A stretch of 64,000 bases of DNA from Pedomonas sp051304405 (GCF_051304405.1 NZ_JBPPGG010000008.1:5444-69443); one strand, 5' to 3'; shown: positions 34,319 to 43,633, counted from the stretch's first letter. The notes: a model not told the origin generated them from the sequence alone. Numbers and translations: made by a program.

Positions 34319-34525
34319 CTTGCTTCTCCTATCGCGAATTAAGGCCGCTCAGTGCGGCAATAATAATAATAGGTCTTGGTTTAAGTATATTGAATTGAAT
34401 ATTGAGAATAGTTTTATTATGAATATATGTTTTATTTCTGAAATGATGATATTCGAAAATAAGCGGTCTTATTTTGGCGCGCGGCTGTTGTGGTTGAGAA
34501 TATGTTCTCATGACTGCTCTGATTC
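34319..34525 (-). promoter_or_regulatory. AT-rich gap upstream of the precursor genes
   Basis: 207 nt between the C gene stop and precursor 1. It is strongly AT-rich and, read on the - strand, ends with a small hairpin (GCCGC-ACTGA-GCGGC) and the AGGAG site. A run of about five TAA/ATT triplets lies at 34357-34371. A separate promoter would allow the precursors to be made in excess of the enzymes; this is inference. Confidence 0.4.
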
Positions 34526-36328
34526 CTATGTTTTTAGCCAGCGCCTTGCCCAAAATTCATTCCCCACCAGATTAAACACTTCGCCCCACACACCAAGCGA
34601 TTGATCGAGGGCGAGGGAAAAGGCGTTCTCAACCTTCTTCCGGTCGAGCAGGCCGTGCTTTACGAGCAGGCCATCCAGCATAGCTTCCCTTATGAAATCG
34701 ACATTTTGGCTCCAGACAGACTTGTAGAAGTCCTCGGGGCCGCCTTTGGATTTCCGGAGCATATTCGTTGGGTGGCCGATATCGAGGAAGGCCAGACGCG
34801 CCAGGCCTCGATCTTCACCGTTGTAGGCAAAAAGGTAACTCGGAATCCGGCAGACTGCTTCGAGAACAGGCTGGGACATGAGCGGTTCAACCATGCGAAC
34901 GTAATCACAACGGCGGCTTGGCTTGGCATACGGCAGCCAGATAAAAGTAAATGCCAGCTGCTCCTTTTTGGAAATGGTTGACCCTTCCTGACACTGTTCC
35001 CATGGCGCAAGTGCGGCATCAATGCTGGTCTCATGCAGCAGATCTTCCGCGAACAAGCCCGTATAGCCCTCAAATTTCTTCGAGAGACACCATGACGGTG
35101 TTCGAATTGTCGAGGCGGCAGCCTCAAGGAGAATGGCTCCAATAGGTCGCTTGCTGATCAAGGCCTCTTCGTAGCACGCTTTGAAGAAGCCGCCATTGAG
35201 TCCCTTGTGGTAAAGATAGTCGATGGCTGTGTAACTGGGCCGTGTGTAGAAGATCGTATCCCCAGGTTCTCCACCAAAAAAGGCATCGATCCCGTGTTCG
35301 TCGGCCAGGCGCTTCTGATAACGGGCCCTGCCGATCATGAAACGATCCTTGTAGAACTCTGGTAGAAAGGCAAAGTCGTGAAGATCCTTCATGTCGATGT
35401 CGTCAGCGGAGTCACGAACTTCGATCAGATGGGCGTTGGCATGCTGGGCTGCCGCTCTGGCAAACTCGCGCTCATCGGAATCCACATTGCCTTCCGTATA
35501 ATGCGTTACGGCGATGACCTCCGGGCGATGGGGCGCCAGAGCCGTGCAACTGAGGATGATGGAGGAATCGAGGCCACCGGATGCCCGCACGCAGATTTTG
35601 TCGAAGTGCGAGGCCCACGCATGGGTGCATTTCAAGACAGTCGTGCGTAGCTCGGCGGCAGCTTTCTCGGTTGTATAGTTTCCATCTTTGACAAAGAAAT
35701 CACGCGGCTTCCAGAGCATGAACCGCTCGGTCTTGTCCCGCGATATGGCAAAGAGCTCGCCCGGCATCACCTTGTCAATTTCGCGCAAGCATGTCCCGGG
35801 AAGATGCAGCAGCGGGAGCTGGAGACCGAGGATTGCCGAATGAGGATCCAGGCTTAACTGTCCCAGGTGGAGCGACCGGAAATGTTCTCCATCCGAGAAG
35901 AAGAGGTAGAGGTCGGGCGTCTCATAGATATAGACCGGCAGAACGCCGGTAGGGTCTCTCAGGATGAACTGTTCTGTTCCATCCTCTTTGCCCACAATGG
36001 CGGCGTACATCCCCCAGTATTTCTCGATGATGTACTGGCATCTTGTGTCGAGAATGGCGTTGGTAGTCTTCTCATCGATCGCAAGGGGCGCGTGGTTTGT
36101 GAGGGCCTCATCCTTGTGAAACAGGGTTCCGAGTATTAGCCCGGTGCCGCCGGACAATCGGTAGACGAAGGTGCCTTTTTCTTCCGGATCGGTCATCAGC
36201 ACGCAGACATTGGGTGTTTGATGCACGATGTGGAAGTCCGGGAGCTTGCCGGTGATCTCGTTGACGCGCGACGGCAGGGCATCCGGGTTGCCCTTGCTTT
36301 TCCTGACCAGGGCGAAGAAAGACAACAT
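34526..36328 (-). CDS. Lasso peptide cyclase (C protein), asparagine-synthetase-like
   Basis: Encodes 600 residues. The ATP-pyrophosphatase signature SGGLDSS is at 250-256, with the asparagine-synthetase B fold around it (GGEPGDTIFY, LMSQPVLEAVCRIPS). The N-terminal glutaminase-like half starts MLSFFALVR and so lacks the Cys2 needed to use glutamine, as in lasso cyclases. These enzymes activate the side-chain carboxylate of Asp or Glu as an AMP ester and form the macrolactam with the core's N-terminus. The start at 36328 has AAGGAA upstream and lies 16 nt after the B gene; the frame extends to 36382 but would overlap B and lacks a better site. Confidence 0.92.
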   Translation of the reverse strand: MLSFFALVRKSKGNPDALPSRVNEITGKLPDFHIVHQTPNVCVLMTDPEEKGTFVYRLSGGTGLILGTLFHKDEALTNHAPLAIDEKTTNAILDTRCQYIIEKYWGMYAAIVGKEDGTEQFILRDPTGVLPVYIYETPDLYLFFSDGEHFRSLHLGQLSLDPHSAILGLQLPLLHLPGTCLREIDKVMPGELFAISRDKTERFMLWKPRDFFVKDGNYTTEKAAAELRTTVLKCTHAWASHFDKICVRASGGLDSSIILSCTALAPHRPEVIAVTHYTEGNVDSDEREFARAAAQHANAHLIEVRDSADDIDMKDLHDFAFLPEFYKDRFMIGRARYQKRLADEHGIDAFFGGEPGDTIFYTRPSYTAIDYLYHKGLNGGFFKACYEEALISKRPIGAILLEAAASTIRTPSWCLSKKFEGYTGLFAEDLLHETSIDAALAPWEQCQEGSTISKKEQLAFTFIWLPYAKPSRRCDYVRMVEPLMSQPVLEAVCRIPSYLFAYNGEDRGLARLAFLDIGHPTNMLRKSKGGPEDFYKSVWSQNVDFIREAMLDGLLVKHGLLDRKKVENAFSLALDQSLGVWGEVFNLVGNEFWARRWLKT

Positions 36329-36344
36329 CGCGCATTCCTTGCTT

Positions 36345-37043
36345 CTAGATCGCCATAATGGGGGAAAATAAAATCGTCGCACTCAGTGGGTCGGTCACAA
36401 TGGTGTCGCCGACTTCGACCCAGCAATGCGCGGCAAACTCCGGCATGGAGACGCCGAAAACCAGGACGGCGTCAAACCCGTATTTTCTCAGAATGTATGT
36501 CGTGACCAGGCCGTCGAAGAAGCAGTGCTCCTTCGCTCTGTAGAAGAAGGGCCTGATATACCGGAACGTGTATATGAGCTCATCCAGAGGGATCGGGCTG
36601 GGCCGTGCGCGGGGAGGCAGGGAGGACATGATGCTGATTGTCCGCCTCAGGCCGAGGATGTTTTTCAGGAAGAAGGAAAATATGATCGCTCTCAGGATGA
36701 AGAGGGTAAATCGCAGATCAAAGATGTTCTTGTTGGAAAGGTTTGCAGTCTGAAGGTCTCTTTGCAGTCGCACTCTCGGTTTGTTGTGAAAAGTTTTGTC
36801 CGGTTTTTTTGTTGTCAGTATGCCCTCTTCAAGGAGTTCATCGACGGCTTTCCAGACTTCTGGGTCCTGTATTTCGCTCCTGTCGTCCGGCAGCCGGATC
36901 GCCCGGTCGGTGACGAGGCTGCGTAAACAAGGCGTCACCTCTTTCGGCAAGGCGGTGTAGGCGTCGCGCTTGCAGTCGAGAAAGACGATGTACCCACCGG
37001 CAACGCAGGTCTGGATGAAGTCCGGGAGATAAAACTGGCTCAT
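36345..37043 (-). CDS. Lasso peptide maturation B protein (leader-binding and leader protease)
   Basis: Encodes 232 residues in two fused parts. Residues 1-~80 are the PqqD-like recognition domain (MSQFYLPDFIQTCVAGGYIVFLD, LLEEGILTT), which binds the precursor leader. Residues ~130-232 are the transglutaminase-like protease, with the Cys174 (AKEHCFFDG), His206 (EFAAHCWVEV) and Asp218 triad, which removes the leader. The start at 37043 is chosen because GAGGG lies just upstream and because B proteins begin at this motif; the frame is open to 37124 but the extra residues (Cys-rich MNNSCWNC) look non-coding. It is the first gene of the operon, ahead of the cyclase. Confidence 0.92.
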   Translation of the reverse strand: MSQFYLPDFIQTCVAGGYIVFLDCKRDAYTALPKEVTPCLRSLVTDRAIRLPDDRSEIQDPEVWKAVDELLEEGILTTKKPDKTFHNKPRVRLQRDLQTANLSNKNIFDLRFTLFILRAIIFSFFLKNILGLRRTISIMSSLPPRARPSPIPLDELIYTFRYIRPFFYRAKEHCFFDGLVTTYILRKYGFDAVLVFGVSMPEFAAHCWVEVGDTIVTDPLSATILFSPIMAI

Positions 37044-37548
37044 ATCGCCCTCAGGCCGGGAGACGGGAAGTAAACAATATTTCGGGGATATCTCTTCATG
37101 ACAATTCCAACAGGAATTATTCATGGGGAACCGGGCGACAGAACATGATCATGGATCAACATGGGTGTATCCCGCAGTCCGTTGACGTGGGGAATCGCAA
37201 TTCTGATTATGAATAAAGTATTTAAATGATAGCAATTTTATATTTGTCTGCTCTCGGAACATCCTGAATATGGGAGGTAGATAATATTTGATGTGCTTCC
37301 TGGCGTCGTCTGTCTTGAAATTCTGGATGTGGGGACAGCCCCTTGATCGGTGCGATTGGCGTTCGGACCGGATGCAACCCGCGTTCGGAATGGGCGGGGC
37401 AGATGCGCGGCATCCAGCGGTAGGGAAGCCCGACTGGGAGCAAGCCAATGGGGCGGGGGTTTCCGCAAGGCAATACGCGTCGGGGGAGCGGGTGGTGTGC
37501 CCGCTCCCCCGGCCGGTGCCAGCGTGTGGCGGTATCAGCGTACGGTGA
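37044..37548. other. Gap between the lasso B gene and the DUF885 pair, with a strong hairpin
   Basis: 505 nt without a supported gene. The half next to the B gene (to about 37310) is AT-rich and should contain the lasso operon promoter. At 37482-37510 GGGGGAGCGGG and CCCGCTCCCCC form a perfect 11-bp stem (7-nt loop) that lies just after the end of the DUF885 operon on the - strand. It has no T-tract, so it is only a possible terminator. Confidence 0.55.
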
Positions 37549-39339
37549 TCAGCGCGTGGTGGTGGCGCCGCCGGTCTGCCCGCCTTGCGCCGTGGCGATG
37601 CGCTTCTGCTCGTCGGCGATGAAGCGGTGGATGCGCTCCTCCAGCACCGACAGCGGCACGGAGCCGAGCGCCAGGATGGTGTCGTGGAAGCGGCGCTGGT
37701 CGAAGTTCCGGCCCAGTTGCTGCTCGGCCTCGGCGCGCAGGCGGTGGATGGTCAGCTCGCCCAGCTTGTAGGCCAGCGCCTGGCCCGGCCAGCTGATGTA
37801 GCGGTCCACCTCCGTTTCCACCTCGTGCGCGGACAGCGCGGTGTTGCTGGCGAGAAACTCGATCGCCTTCTCGCGCGACCAGCCGTAGTGGTGGACGCCC
37901 GTGTCGATCACCAGCCGCGCCGCGCGCCACATCTCGTAGGAGAGGCGGCCGAAGTGCTCATAGGGCGTGCGGTAGATGCCCATTTCGATGCCGAGCCACT
38001 CGGTGTAGAGCCCCCAGCCTTCGCCGTAGCCGGAGAAGGAGCTGTTGCGGCGGAAGGCCGGGCGCGTCGGTTGCTCGCGGGCCAGCGCCGCCTGGAAGCT
38101 GTGGCCGGGGGCACATTCGTGCACCGTCAGCGCGGGAATGTTGTAGAGCGGGCGACTCGGCAGATTGTAGGTGTTCATCATGCACGCGCCGAGCCCGCCG
38201 CGCCCGGCGGTGTAGAACGGCGCCAGCGCCTCGGGCACCGGAATGATGGTGAAGGGGCGGCGCGGCAGGGTGCCGATGATGTCGGGGAGCTTGCCGTCCA
38301 CCTGCTTGGCGATCCAGGCGGAGAAGCCGAGCAGCTCCTCTGGTGTCTTGGCGTAGAAGCGCGGGTCGGTGCGCAGGAACTGGACGAAGTCCTCGAAACT
38401 GCCGTTGAAGCCGCTGTCGCGCATCACCTGAAGCATTTGCGCCTTGATGCGGGCGACCTCCTTGAGGCCGATCTCGTGAATCTGCTCGGGCATCAGGTCG
38501 AGCGTCGTGTATTTCCTGATCTGCGCCGCATAGAAGGCCTTGCCGTCGGGGAGGGCCGAGGCCGCCAGCGTAGTGCGGGCCTTGGGCAGATATTCGTCGC
38601 GGAAAAACGCGCGCAGTCTGGTGTAGGACGGCACCACGGCGTCGCGGATGACAGCCTTCGCCTCCTCGCGCAGCTGCGCCTGCTCGTCCGCCGGGATGGT
38701 GGACGGCATCTCCTTGAACGCGGCGTAGAACGGGTTCGCCTCTACGTCGTTATTGGCGTAGATCGCGATCGACTGCTCGCGCCCGTTGAGCGTCGCCCTT
38801 GGCACCGTGAAGCCGCGCTTGAGGCCGGCGCGCATGTTGGTGATCTGCTCGTCGAAATAGCGCGGGACGTCCCGCATGCGGCCGAGGTAGCGCCGGTAAT
38901 CCTCCGCCGTGCGGAACGGACGGCGCGCCTCGAGCGAGGTCCAGAACGAGCTGTCGCTGTTGAAGGGCATTTCCCAGGCGCGGAATTTCGCGTCGATGAG
39001 GGCGTGCTCCAGGTTGGTGCGGAACACGGCGGCGTTGATCTGTTCCTCGTCCGAGAGCTGATCCAGCGGCACCTGGTCGAGTTTGGCCAGCATCTCGCGC
39101 GCGTGGGCGGCGCGCCGTTCCTGGGAGGCGGCATCGACGCGCGGCAGGTGGTCGGCACCGTCGAGAGAGCCGTCCTCCTTTTCAATTCTGGCGGTCTCCT
39201 TCAGGCGCCAGGCCCAGTCGGTCTCGTAGAGCGTGCGCAGTTGCTGGTCCGCCGGATCGGCGGCGAAGGCGCTGGCGGGCAGGCCCGCGGTCGCCAGCGA
39301 CAGGCTGAGGGCAAGAAGGCTGATGCGCCACCGGTTCAT
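37549..39339 (-). CDS. DUF885 family secreted metallopeptidase-like protein (copy 2)
   Basis: Encodes 596 residues. Signal peptide MNRWRISLLALSLSLATAGLPASAFAA. The zinc-type motif HECAPGHSFQ and the downstream Glu in SGYGEGWGLYTEWLG are the family signature, resembling gluzincin carboxypeptidases. The start at 39339 has GGAG upstream and gives a proper signal. It lies 53 nt after a close paralogue (39393-41165) with the same motifs; the two probably arose by tandem duplication and form one operon. The substrate is unknown. Being next to the lasso locus on the same strand does not prove a link, since the intervening gap contains a hairpin. Confidence 0.88.
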   Translation of the reverse strand: MNRWRISLLALSLSLATAGLPASAFAADPADQQLRTLYETDWAWRLKETARIEKEDGSLDGADHLPRVDAASQERRAAHAREMLAKLDQVPLDQLSDEEQINAAVFRTNLEHALIDAKFRAWEMPFNSDSSFWTSLEARRPFRTAEDYRRYLGRMRDVPRYFDEQITNMRAGLKRGFTVPRATLNGREQSIAIYANNDVEANPFYAAFKEMPSTIPADEQAQLREEAKAVIRDAVVPSYTRLRAFFRDEYLPKARTTLAASALPDGKAFYAAQIRKYTTLDLMPEQIHEIGLKEVARIKAQMLQVMRDSGFNGSFEDFVQFLRTDPRFYAKTPEELLGFSAWIAKQVDGKLPDIIGTLPRRPFTIIPVPEALAPFYTAGRGGLGACMMNTYNLPSRPLYNIPALTVHECAPGHSFQAALAREQPTRPAFRRNSSFSGYGEGWGLYTEWLGIEMGIYRTPYEHFGRLSYEMWRAARLVIDTGVHHYGWSREKAIEFLASNTALSAHEVETEVDRYISWPGQALAYKLGELTIHRLRAEAEQQLGRNFDQRRFHDTILALGSVPLSVLEERIHRFIADEQKRIATAQGGQTGGATTTR

Positions 39340-39392
39340 GGCCTGGTCACTCCTTTTATTGTTCGGGTTCTGGTTTCCGGAAAGATCCCCCG

Positions 39393-41165
39393 TCACGGAT
39401 GGGCGGCGGCCGCCTGTTGCGCGAGGCGCGCCTTCTCGCTCTCGATGAAGCGGCGCATCTGCTGCTCCAGCACCGGCAGCGGCACCGAGCCGAGCGCGAG
39501 GAAGGCGTCATGGAAGCGGCGCTTGTCGAAATTCCGGCCCAGCTGCTGCTCGGCCTCGGCGCGCAGGCGATGGATGGTCAGTTCGCCCGGCTTGAAGGCC
39601 AGCGCCTGGCCCGGATAGCTGATGTAGCGGTCGATCTCCGTTTCCACCTCGTGCGCGGAAAGCGCGGTGTGGTTGGTGAGGTAGTCGATCGCCTTCTCGC
39701 GCGACCAGCCGTAGTAGTGGATGCCGGTGTCCAGCACCAGGCGCGCGGCGCGCCACATCTCGTAGGAGAGGCGGCCGAAGTGCTCGTAGGGCGTGCGGTA
39801 GATGCCCATCTCCTTGCCCAGCCATTCGGTGTAGAGCCCCCAGCCTTCGCCGTAGCCGGAGAAATAGGTGGTGCGGCGGAAGGCCGGGCGTTCCGGCTGC
39901 TCCTTGGCCAGCGCCGCCTGGAAGCTGTGGCCGGGGGCGCATTCGTGCAGCGTCAGCGCCGGAATATGGAACAGCGGGCGGCTCGGCAGGTTGTGGGTGT
40001 TCATCATGCACGCGCCAAGGCCGCCCCGGCCGGAGGTATAGAAGGCCGCCAGCGCGTCCGGCACCGGCACGATGGTGAAGGGCTTGCGCGGCAGGGTGCC
40101 GATGGTGTCGGCGAGCGTGGCGTCCGCCCGCTTGGCCACCCACGCCGAGTAGTGCAGGAGCTGCTCGGGCGTCTTGGCGTAGAACTGCGGGTCGGTGCGC
40201 AGGAAGTGGAGGAATTCCTCCAGCGTGCCGGTGAAGCCGCTGTCGCGCATCACCTGATGCATTTCCGCCTTGATGCGGGCAACCTCCTTGAGGCCGAGCG
40301 CGTGGGCTTCCTCGGGCGTCAGGTCGAGCGTCGTGAATTTCCGGATCTGCGCCGCGTAGTAGGCCTTGCCGTCGGGCATGGCGGTGGCGGCCAGCGTGGT
40401 GCGGGTTTTGGGCAGGTATTCGTTGCGGAAGAAGGTGAGCAGCCTGGTATAGGCCGGCACCACGGCGTCGCGGATGGCGGCCTGCGCGGCCGCGCGCAGC
40501 TGCGCCTGCTCCTCCGCCGGGATGGTGGCGGGCATGTCCTTGAAGGCGGCGTAGAACGGGTTCGCCTCCACATCGCTCACCGCGTAGTTGGCGATGGTCT
40601 GGTCCCGCCCGTTGAGCGTGACGCGCGGCACCGAGAAGCCGCGCTTGAGGCCGGCGCGCATGTTGGCGATCTGCTCGTCGAAATAGCGCGGGATATCGCG
40701 CATGCGGCCGATGTAGTGCCGGTAGTCCTCCGCCGTGCGGAACGGGGCGCGGGCGCTCAGGTAAATCCAGAACGAGCTGTCGCTGTTGAACGGCATTTCC
40801 CATTCGCGGAACCGGGCCTCGATGAGGGTGTGCTCCAGAATGGTGCGGTACACGGCGGCGTTGACCTGGTCCTCGTTCGAGAGCTGGTCGAGGGGGATGC
40901 GGTCGAGTTTGGCCAGCATGTCGCGGGCGCGGGCGGCGCGGCGCTCGTAGGTGGCGGGGTCCACACGCGGCAGGCGGTCGGAGGCGACGAAGTCGCCGTT
41001 GCCATCCGGGATCATGCCCGATTCCTGCATGCGCTCGGCCCAGTCGGCCTCGTAGAGCGCGCGCAGCTGCTGCTCTGGCGGATCGGCGGCGAAGGCGCCT
41101 GCGGGCAGGCCCGCGGTTGCAAGGGACAGGCCGAATGCGAGAAAGCTGGTGCGCCACCGGTTCAT
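39393..41165 (-). CDS. DUF885 family secreted metallopeptidase-like protein (copy 1)
   Basis: Encodes 590 residues and is the upstream member of the tandem pair. Signal peptide MNRWRTSFLAFGLSLATAGLPAGAFAA. HECAPGHSFQ and GYGEGWGLYTEW are conserved. Most of the sequence matches copy 2 almost word for word (for example GGLGACMMNT, FGRLSYEMWRAARLV, LSAHEVETE). Differences are concentrated in the N-terminal ~50 residues and in the last ~30. GAGGAG lies 10 nt before the ATG. It is predicted to be periplasmic and peptidase-like; no activity can be assigned. Confidence 0.88.
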   Translation of the reverse strand: MNRWRTSFLAFGLSLATAGLPAGAFAADPPEQQLRALYEADWAERMQESGMIPDGNGDFVASDRLPRVDPATYERRAARARDMLAKLDRIPLDQLSNEDQVNAAVYRTILEHTLIEARFREWEMPFNSDSSFWIYLSARAPFRTAEDYRHYIGRMRDIPRYFDEQIANMRAGLKRGFSVPRVTLNGRDQTIANYAVSDVEANPFYAAFKDMPATIPAEEQAQLRAAAQAAIRDAVVPAYTRLLTFFRNEYLPKTRTTLAATAMPDGKAYYAAQIRKFTTLDLTPEEAHALGLKEVARIKAEMHQVMRDSGFTGTLEEFLHFLRTDPQFYAKTPEQLLHYSAWVAKRADATLADTIGTLPRKPFTIVPVPDALAAFYTSGRGGLGACMMNTHNLPSRPLFHIPALTLHECAPGHSFQAALAKEQPERPAFRRTTYFSGYGEGWGLYTEWLGKEMGIYRTPYEHFGRLSYEMWRAARLVLDTGIHYYGWSREKAIDYLTNHTALSAHEVETEIDRYISYPGQALAFKPGELTIHRLRAEAEQQLGRNFDKRRFHDAFLALGSVPLPVLEQQMRRFIESEKARLAQQAAAAHP

Positions 41166-41619
41166 GCGGACGACTCCTCAAAAAATCACGGGATGCGGTG
41201 GATGCGGCGGATGCGGCGGATGCGGGAAATGCCGGGGCGTGCGGGAAGCCCGGGGTGCGTGGTCGCAGCGTGGGGGCAGAATCGGGTGCGGGCGCGACAT
41301 GGGACGCGGACGCAAGCCCTCACCCGGGATCGGGCGGGCACGTACCAGCCTGCAAGGCCGGTCTGTCCGGGATGGATCCATGGCCTGCCCCCTCGGAAAT
41401 CCTCCCGTCCCCGCAGAGCCCTGCAAGGACATTTTTCCCCCGGGAGATATTTATGACGTTCCAGAAAATAACCCGTCAACCATGTTATTGCTTTTTTGTT
41501 AGTGCGGGGGCTGACATTTTCCGGAAGCGGCCCGGCGGTGGTCTCTTTTCGGGCGGCGATGGGGTAAGGTTCCGGGGTCCGGGATCCTGCATTTTTCTTT
41601 GGAGGTTCGTTCAGACATC
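41166..41619. other. Gene-free divergent region with a 9-bp minisatellite
   Basis: No supported gene in 454 nt between divergent genes. Four copies of a 9-bp unit (GATGCGGCG with variants) lie at 41192-41227, close to the DUF885 start. An AT-richer patch at 41440-41500 may contain a promoter for the MgtC-family gene. Confidence 0.5.
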
Positions 41620-42864
41620 ATGGACAGCTTGCCCACCCGTCTCGCCGTTGCGCTGGCTATTGGCCTGCTTGTGGGGCTGGAGCGCGGCTGGCACAGCCGC
41701 GGGGAGCAGGAGAAGCAGCGGGCCGCGGGCTTTCGCACCTTCGCGCTCTCGGGGCTCCTGGGCGGTATTGCCGGCGCGCTGGGGCAGGTGGCCGGGCCGG
41801 TGCTGCTCGGGCTGGTTTTTCTCGGCTACACGGGGGCCTTTGCCGCCTTCCACTGGCTGGAGGCGAAGGTGAACCGGGATCTGGGCGTCACCTCGGTGGT
41901 GGCGGGTATGCTCACCTTCGTGCTTGGCGCCTATGCGGTCATGGGCAACCTGAACATCGCCATCGGCTGCGCCGTCGCCGTCACCCTGCTGCTGGCGCTG
42001 CGCGAGCCGCTGCACCGCTGGATCGCCGCCCTGCGGTGGGAGGACATCCGGGCGGTGCTGATCCTGCTGGCCATGTCGTTCCTGCTGCTGCCCATTCTGC
42101 CCAACCGCACCATCGACCCGTGGGAGTCGGTGAACCCGGCGCGCATCTGGCTGCTGGCCATTCTCATCGCCAGCATTTCCTTTGGCGGCTATGTGGCCAT
42201 GCGGGTGTTCGGGCAGCGGCTGGGCATCGTCATGGCGGCGCTGGCGGGCGGGCTCGCCTCGTCCACCGCCACCACCCTGGCGCTGGCGCGGCTGGGGCGG
42301 GGGGAGCCCGCCTCGGCCCGGCCGCTGGCGGCGGGCATCCTCATTTCCTGCGTGGTGATGGCGGCGCGCGTGGGTGTCGTCGCCACCCTGCTCAATCCGT
42401 CCCTCCTGCCGGCGCTGTGGCCACCGCTGGCGGCGGGCGGCGTGGTGCTGGCCCTCGGGGCGCTGGCGCTGCTGTTTCACACCTCGGGCCATCCCCACCC
42501 GGTCATTCCGGCGGCCAACCCGCTGGAGCTGGGCATGGCGATCAAGCTGGCGCTCGCCATCGGCGTCATCATGCTGGTGTCGGAGGTGGTGCAGGAGCAG
42601 TTCGGCAGCGCCGGCACGCTGGTGGTGGCGGCGGTGTCGGGCGTTGTCGATGTGGATGCCATCACCATTTCCGTCGCCAGCATGGAGGACAGCCGGCTCG
42701 GCCTCGACACGGCGATTCAGGCGATTGTGCTGGCGGCGGGCGTGAACACCCTCTCCAAGGTGGTCATGGCCTTCTGGGTGGGCGGCGCGCCGATCGGCCG
42801 CCCGGTGGCGCTGGGCAGCGCGGCGGCGCTCGCCGCCGCCGGCGCGGCGCTTCTTGTGGTGTAA
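41620..42864 (+). CDS. MgtC/SapB-DUF4010 family inner-membrane protein
   Basis: Encodes 414 residues, almost entirely hydrophobic helices. The N-terminal ~140 residues follow MgtC/SapB (LAIGLLVGLERGW, AAGFRTFALSGLLGGIAGAL, GVTSVVAGMLTFVLGAYAVMG). The rest is a DUF4010 membrane domain with GLASSTATTLALARL and VSGVVDVDAITISVASM. About 12 membrane helices are likely. The function is unknown; family members have been linked to ion homeostasis. ATG 41620 is chosen; GGAGG at 41601-41605 is rather far upstream, and a TTG at 41599 overlaps that site. Confidence 0.85.
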   Translation: MDSLPTRLAVALAIGLLVGLERGWHSRGEQEKQRAAGFRTFALSGLLGGIAGALGQVAGPVLLGLVFLGYTGAFAAFHWLEAKVNRDLGVTSVVAGMLTFVLGAYAVMGNLNIAIGCAVAVTLLLALREPLHRWIAALRWEDIRAVLILLAMSFLLLPILPNRTIDPWESVNPARIWLLAILIASISFGGYVAMRVFGQRLGIVMAALAGGLASSTATTLALARLGRGEPASARPLAAGILISCVVMAARVGVVATLLNPSLLPALWPPLAAGGVVLALGALALLFHTSGHPHPVIPAANPLELGMAIKLALAIGVIMLVSEVVQEQFGSAGTLVVAAVSGVVDVDAITISVASMEDSRLGLDTAIQAIVLAAGVNTLSKVVMAFWVGGAPIGRPVALGSAAALAAAGAALLVV

Positions 42865-42899
42865 GGCCGCGCGCGGCGTTGGCGATCCCGCGTGCGATT

Positions 42900-43382
42900 T
42901 CAGGCAATGCGCGGGCCGAGCAGCGCCATGAGCGCCTCGCAGCCCCTGGCGTCCACCGCGTCGAAGCGGGCGGGCAGGGGGCTGTCCAGATCGAGCACGC
43001 CGATGATGCGGCCCTCCACCGTGATCGGCACCACCAGCTCGCTGCGCGAGGCAGAATCGCAGGCGATGTGGCCGGGGAAGGCGTGCACGTCCGGCACGCA
43101 CTGGGTGGCCGCCTCGGCCACGGCGGTGCCGCACACGCCCCGGCCGACGGGGATGCGGATGCAGGCCGGGCGGCCCTGGAACGGCCCGAGCACCAGCACG
43201 CCGTCGATCAGGCGGTAGAACCCGGCCCAGTTGAGGTCCGGCAGGGCCTCGTAGAGGAGGGCGGCGGCGTTGGCCATGTTGGCGACCGCGTCGGGCTCGC
43301 CGTCCGTCAGCGAGTCGAGCTGCTTGAGCAGCTCGGCGTAGCGTTCGGTCTTGTCGGTGCTGTAGGCGGGGGCTTGGAACAT
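42900..43382 (-). CDS. msrC: Free methionine-(R)-sulfoxide reductase (GAF domain)
   Basis: Encodes 160 residues of a single GAF domain. The three cysteines used in catalysis are present with family spacing, in RPACIRIPVGRGVCG and GHIACDS. The flanking NWAGFYRLIDG and ELVVPI..GRIIGVLDLDSP are typical of fRMsr. It reduces free Met-R-sulfoxide in the cytoplasm, a role in oxidative damage repair. The start MFQAPAYSTDKTERYAELLK at 43382 is preferred over the Arg-rich extension to 43490. It converges with the MgtC-family gene. Confidence 0.9.
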   Translation of the reverse strand: MFQAPAYSTDKTERYAELLKQLDSLTDGEPDAVANMANAAALLYEALPDLNWAGFYRLIDGVLVLGPFQGRPACIRIPVGRGVCGTAVAEAATQCVPDVHAFPGHIACDSASRSELVVPITVEGRIIGVLDLDSPLPARFDAVDARGCEALMALLGPRIA

Positions 43383-43633
43383 GGGCAATCCGATGGTTGT
43401 GATGTCTGTTGGGGGATGCCCCTGTCCATAGGGCGCGCGCCGCCGCGCCGCAAGCCGGGCGCGGCGCGGGGCGCGTTCGGGGCGGTTCATCCAATCAGGC
43501 TATCCAAAACGTTAGTTACTCGGCCGACCAAGAAACGCGAGTTTGCCGTGGGGCGTTCGCAAGAGACGCCGCGAAAAAGCCGCGCGCCGGTTGCCTTGAG
43601 GGGGCACCGGCCTGTTGGGGAGATGGGGAGTTT

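Noticed and set aside
34102..34398. A 98-codon frame on the + strand over the lasso precursor genes
   Set aside because: It has no family resemblance. The duplicated leader, ribosome-binding sites and operon position all support the - strand precursors.
37044..37124. N-terminal extension of the lasso B protein (MNNSCWNC...)
   Set aside because: The family starts at the MSQFYLPDF motif, which has its own GAGGG site; the extension lacks one.
37585..41456. Two ~680-codon + strand frames opposite the DUF885 pair
   Set aside because: They are shadows of the duplicated - strand genes, which carry signal peptides and HECAPGH motifs.
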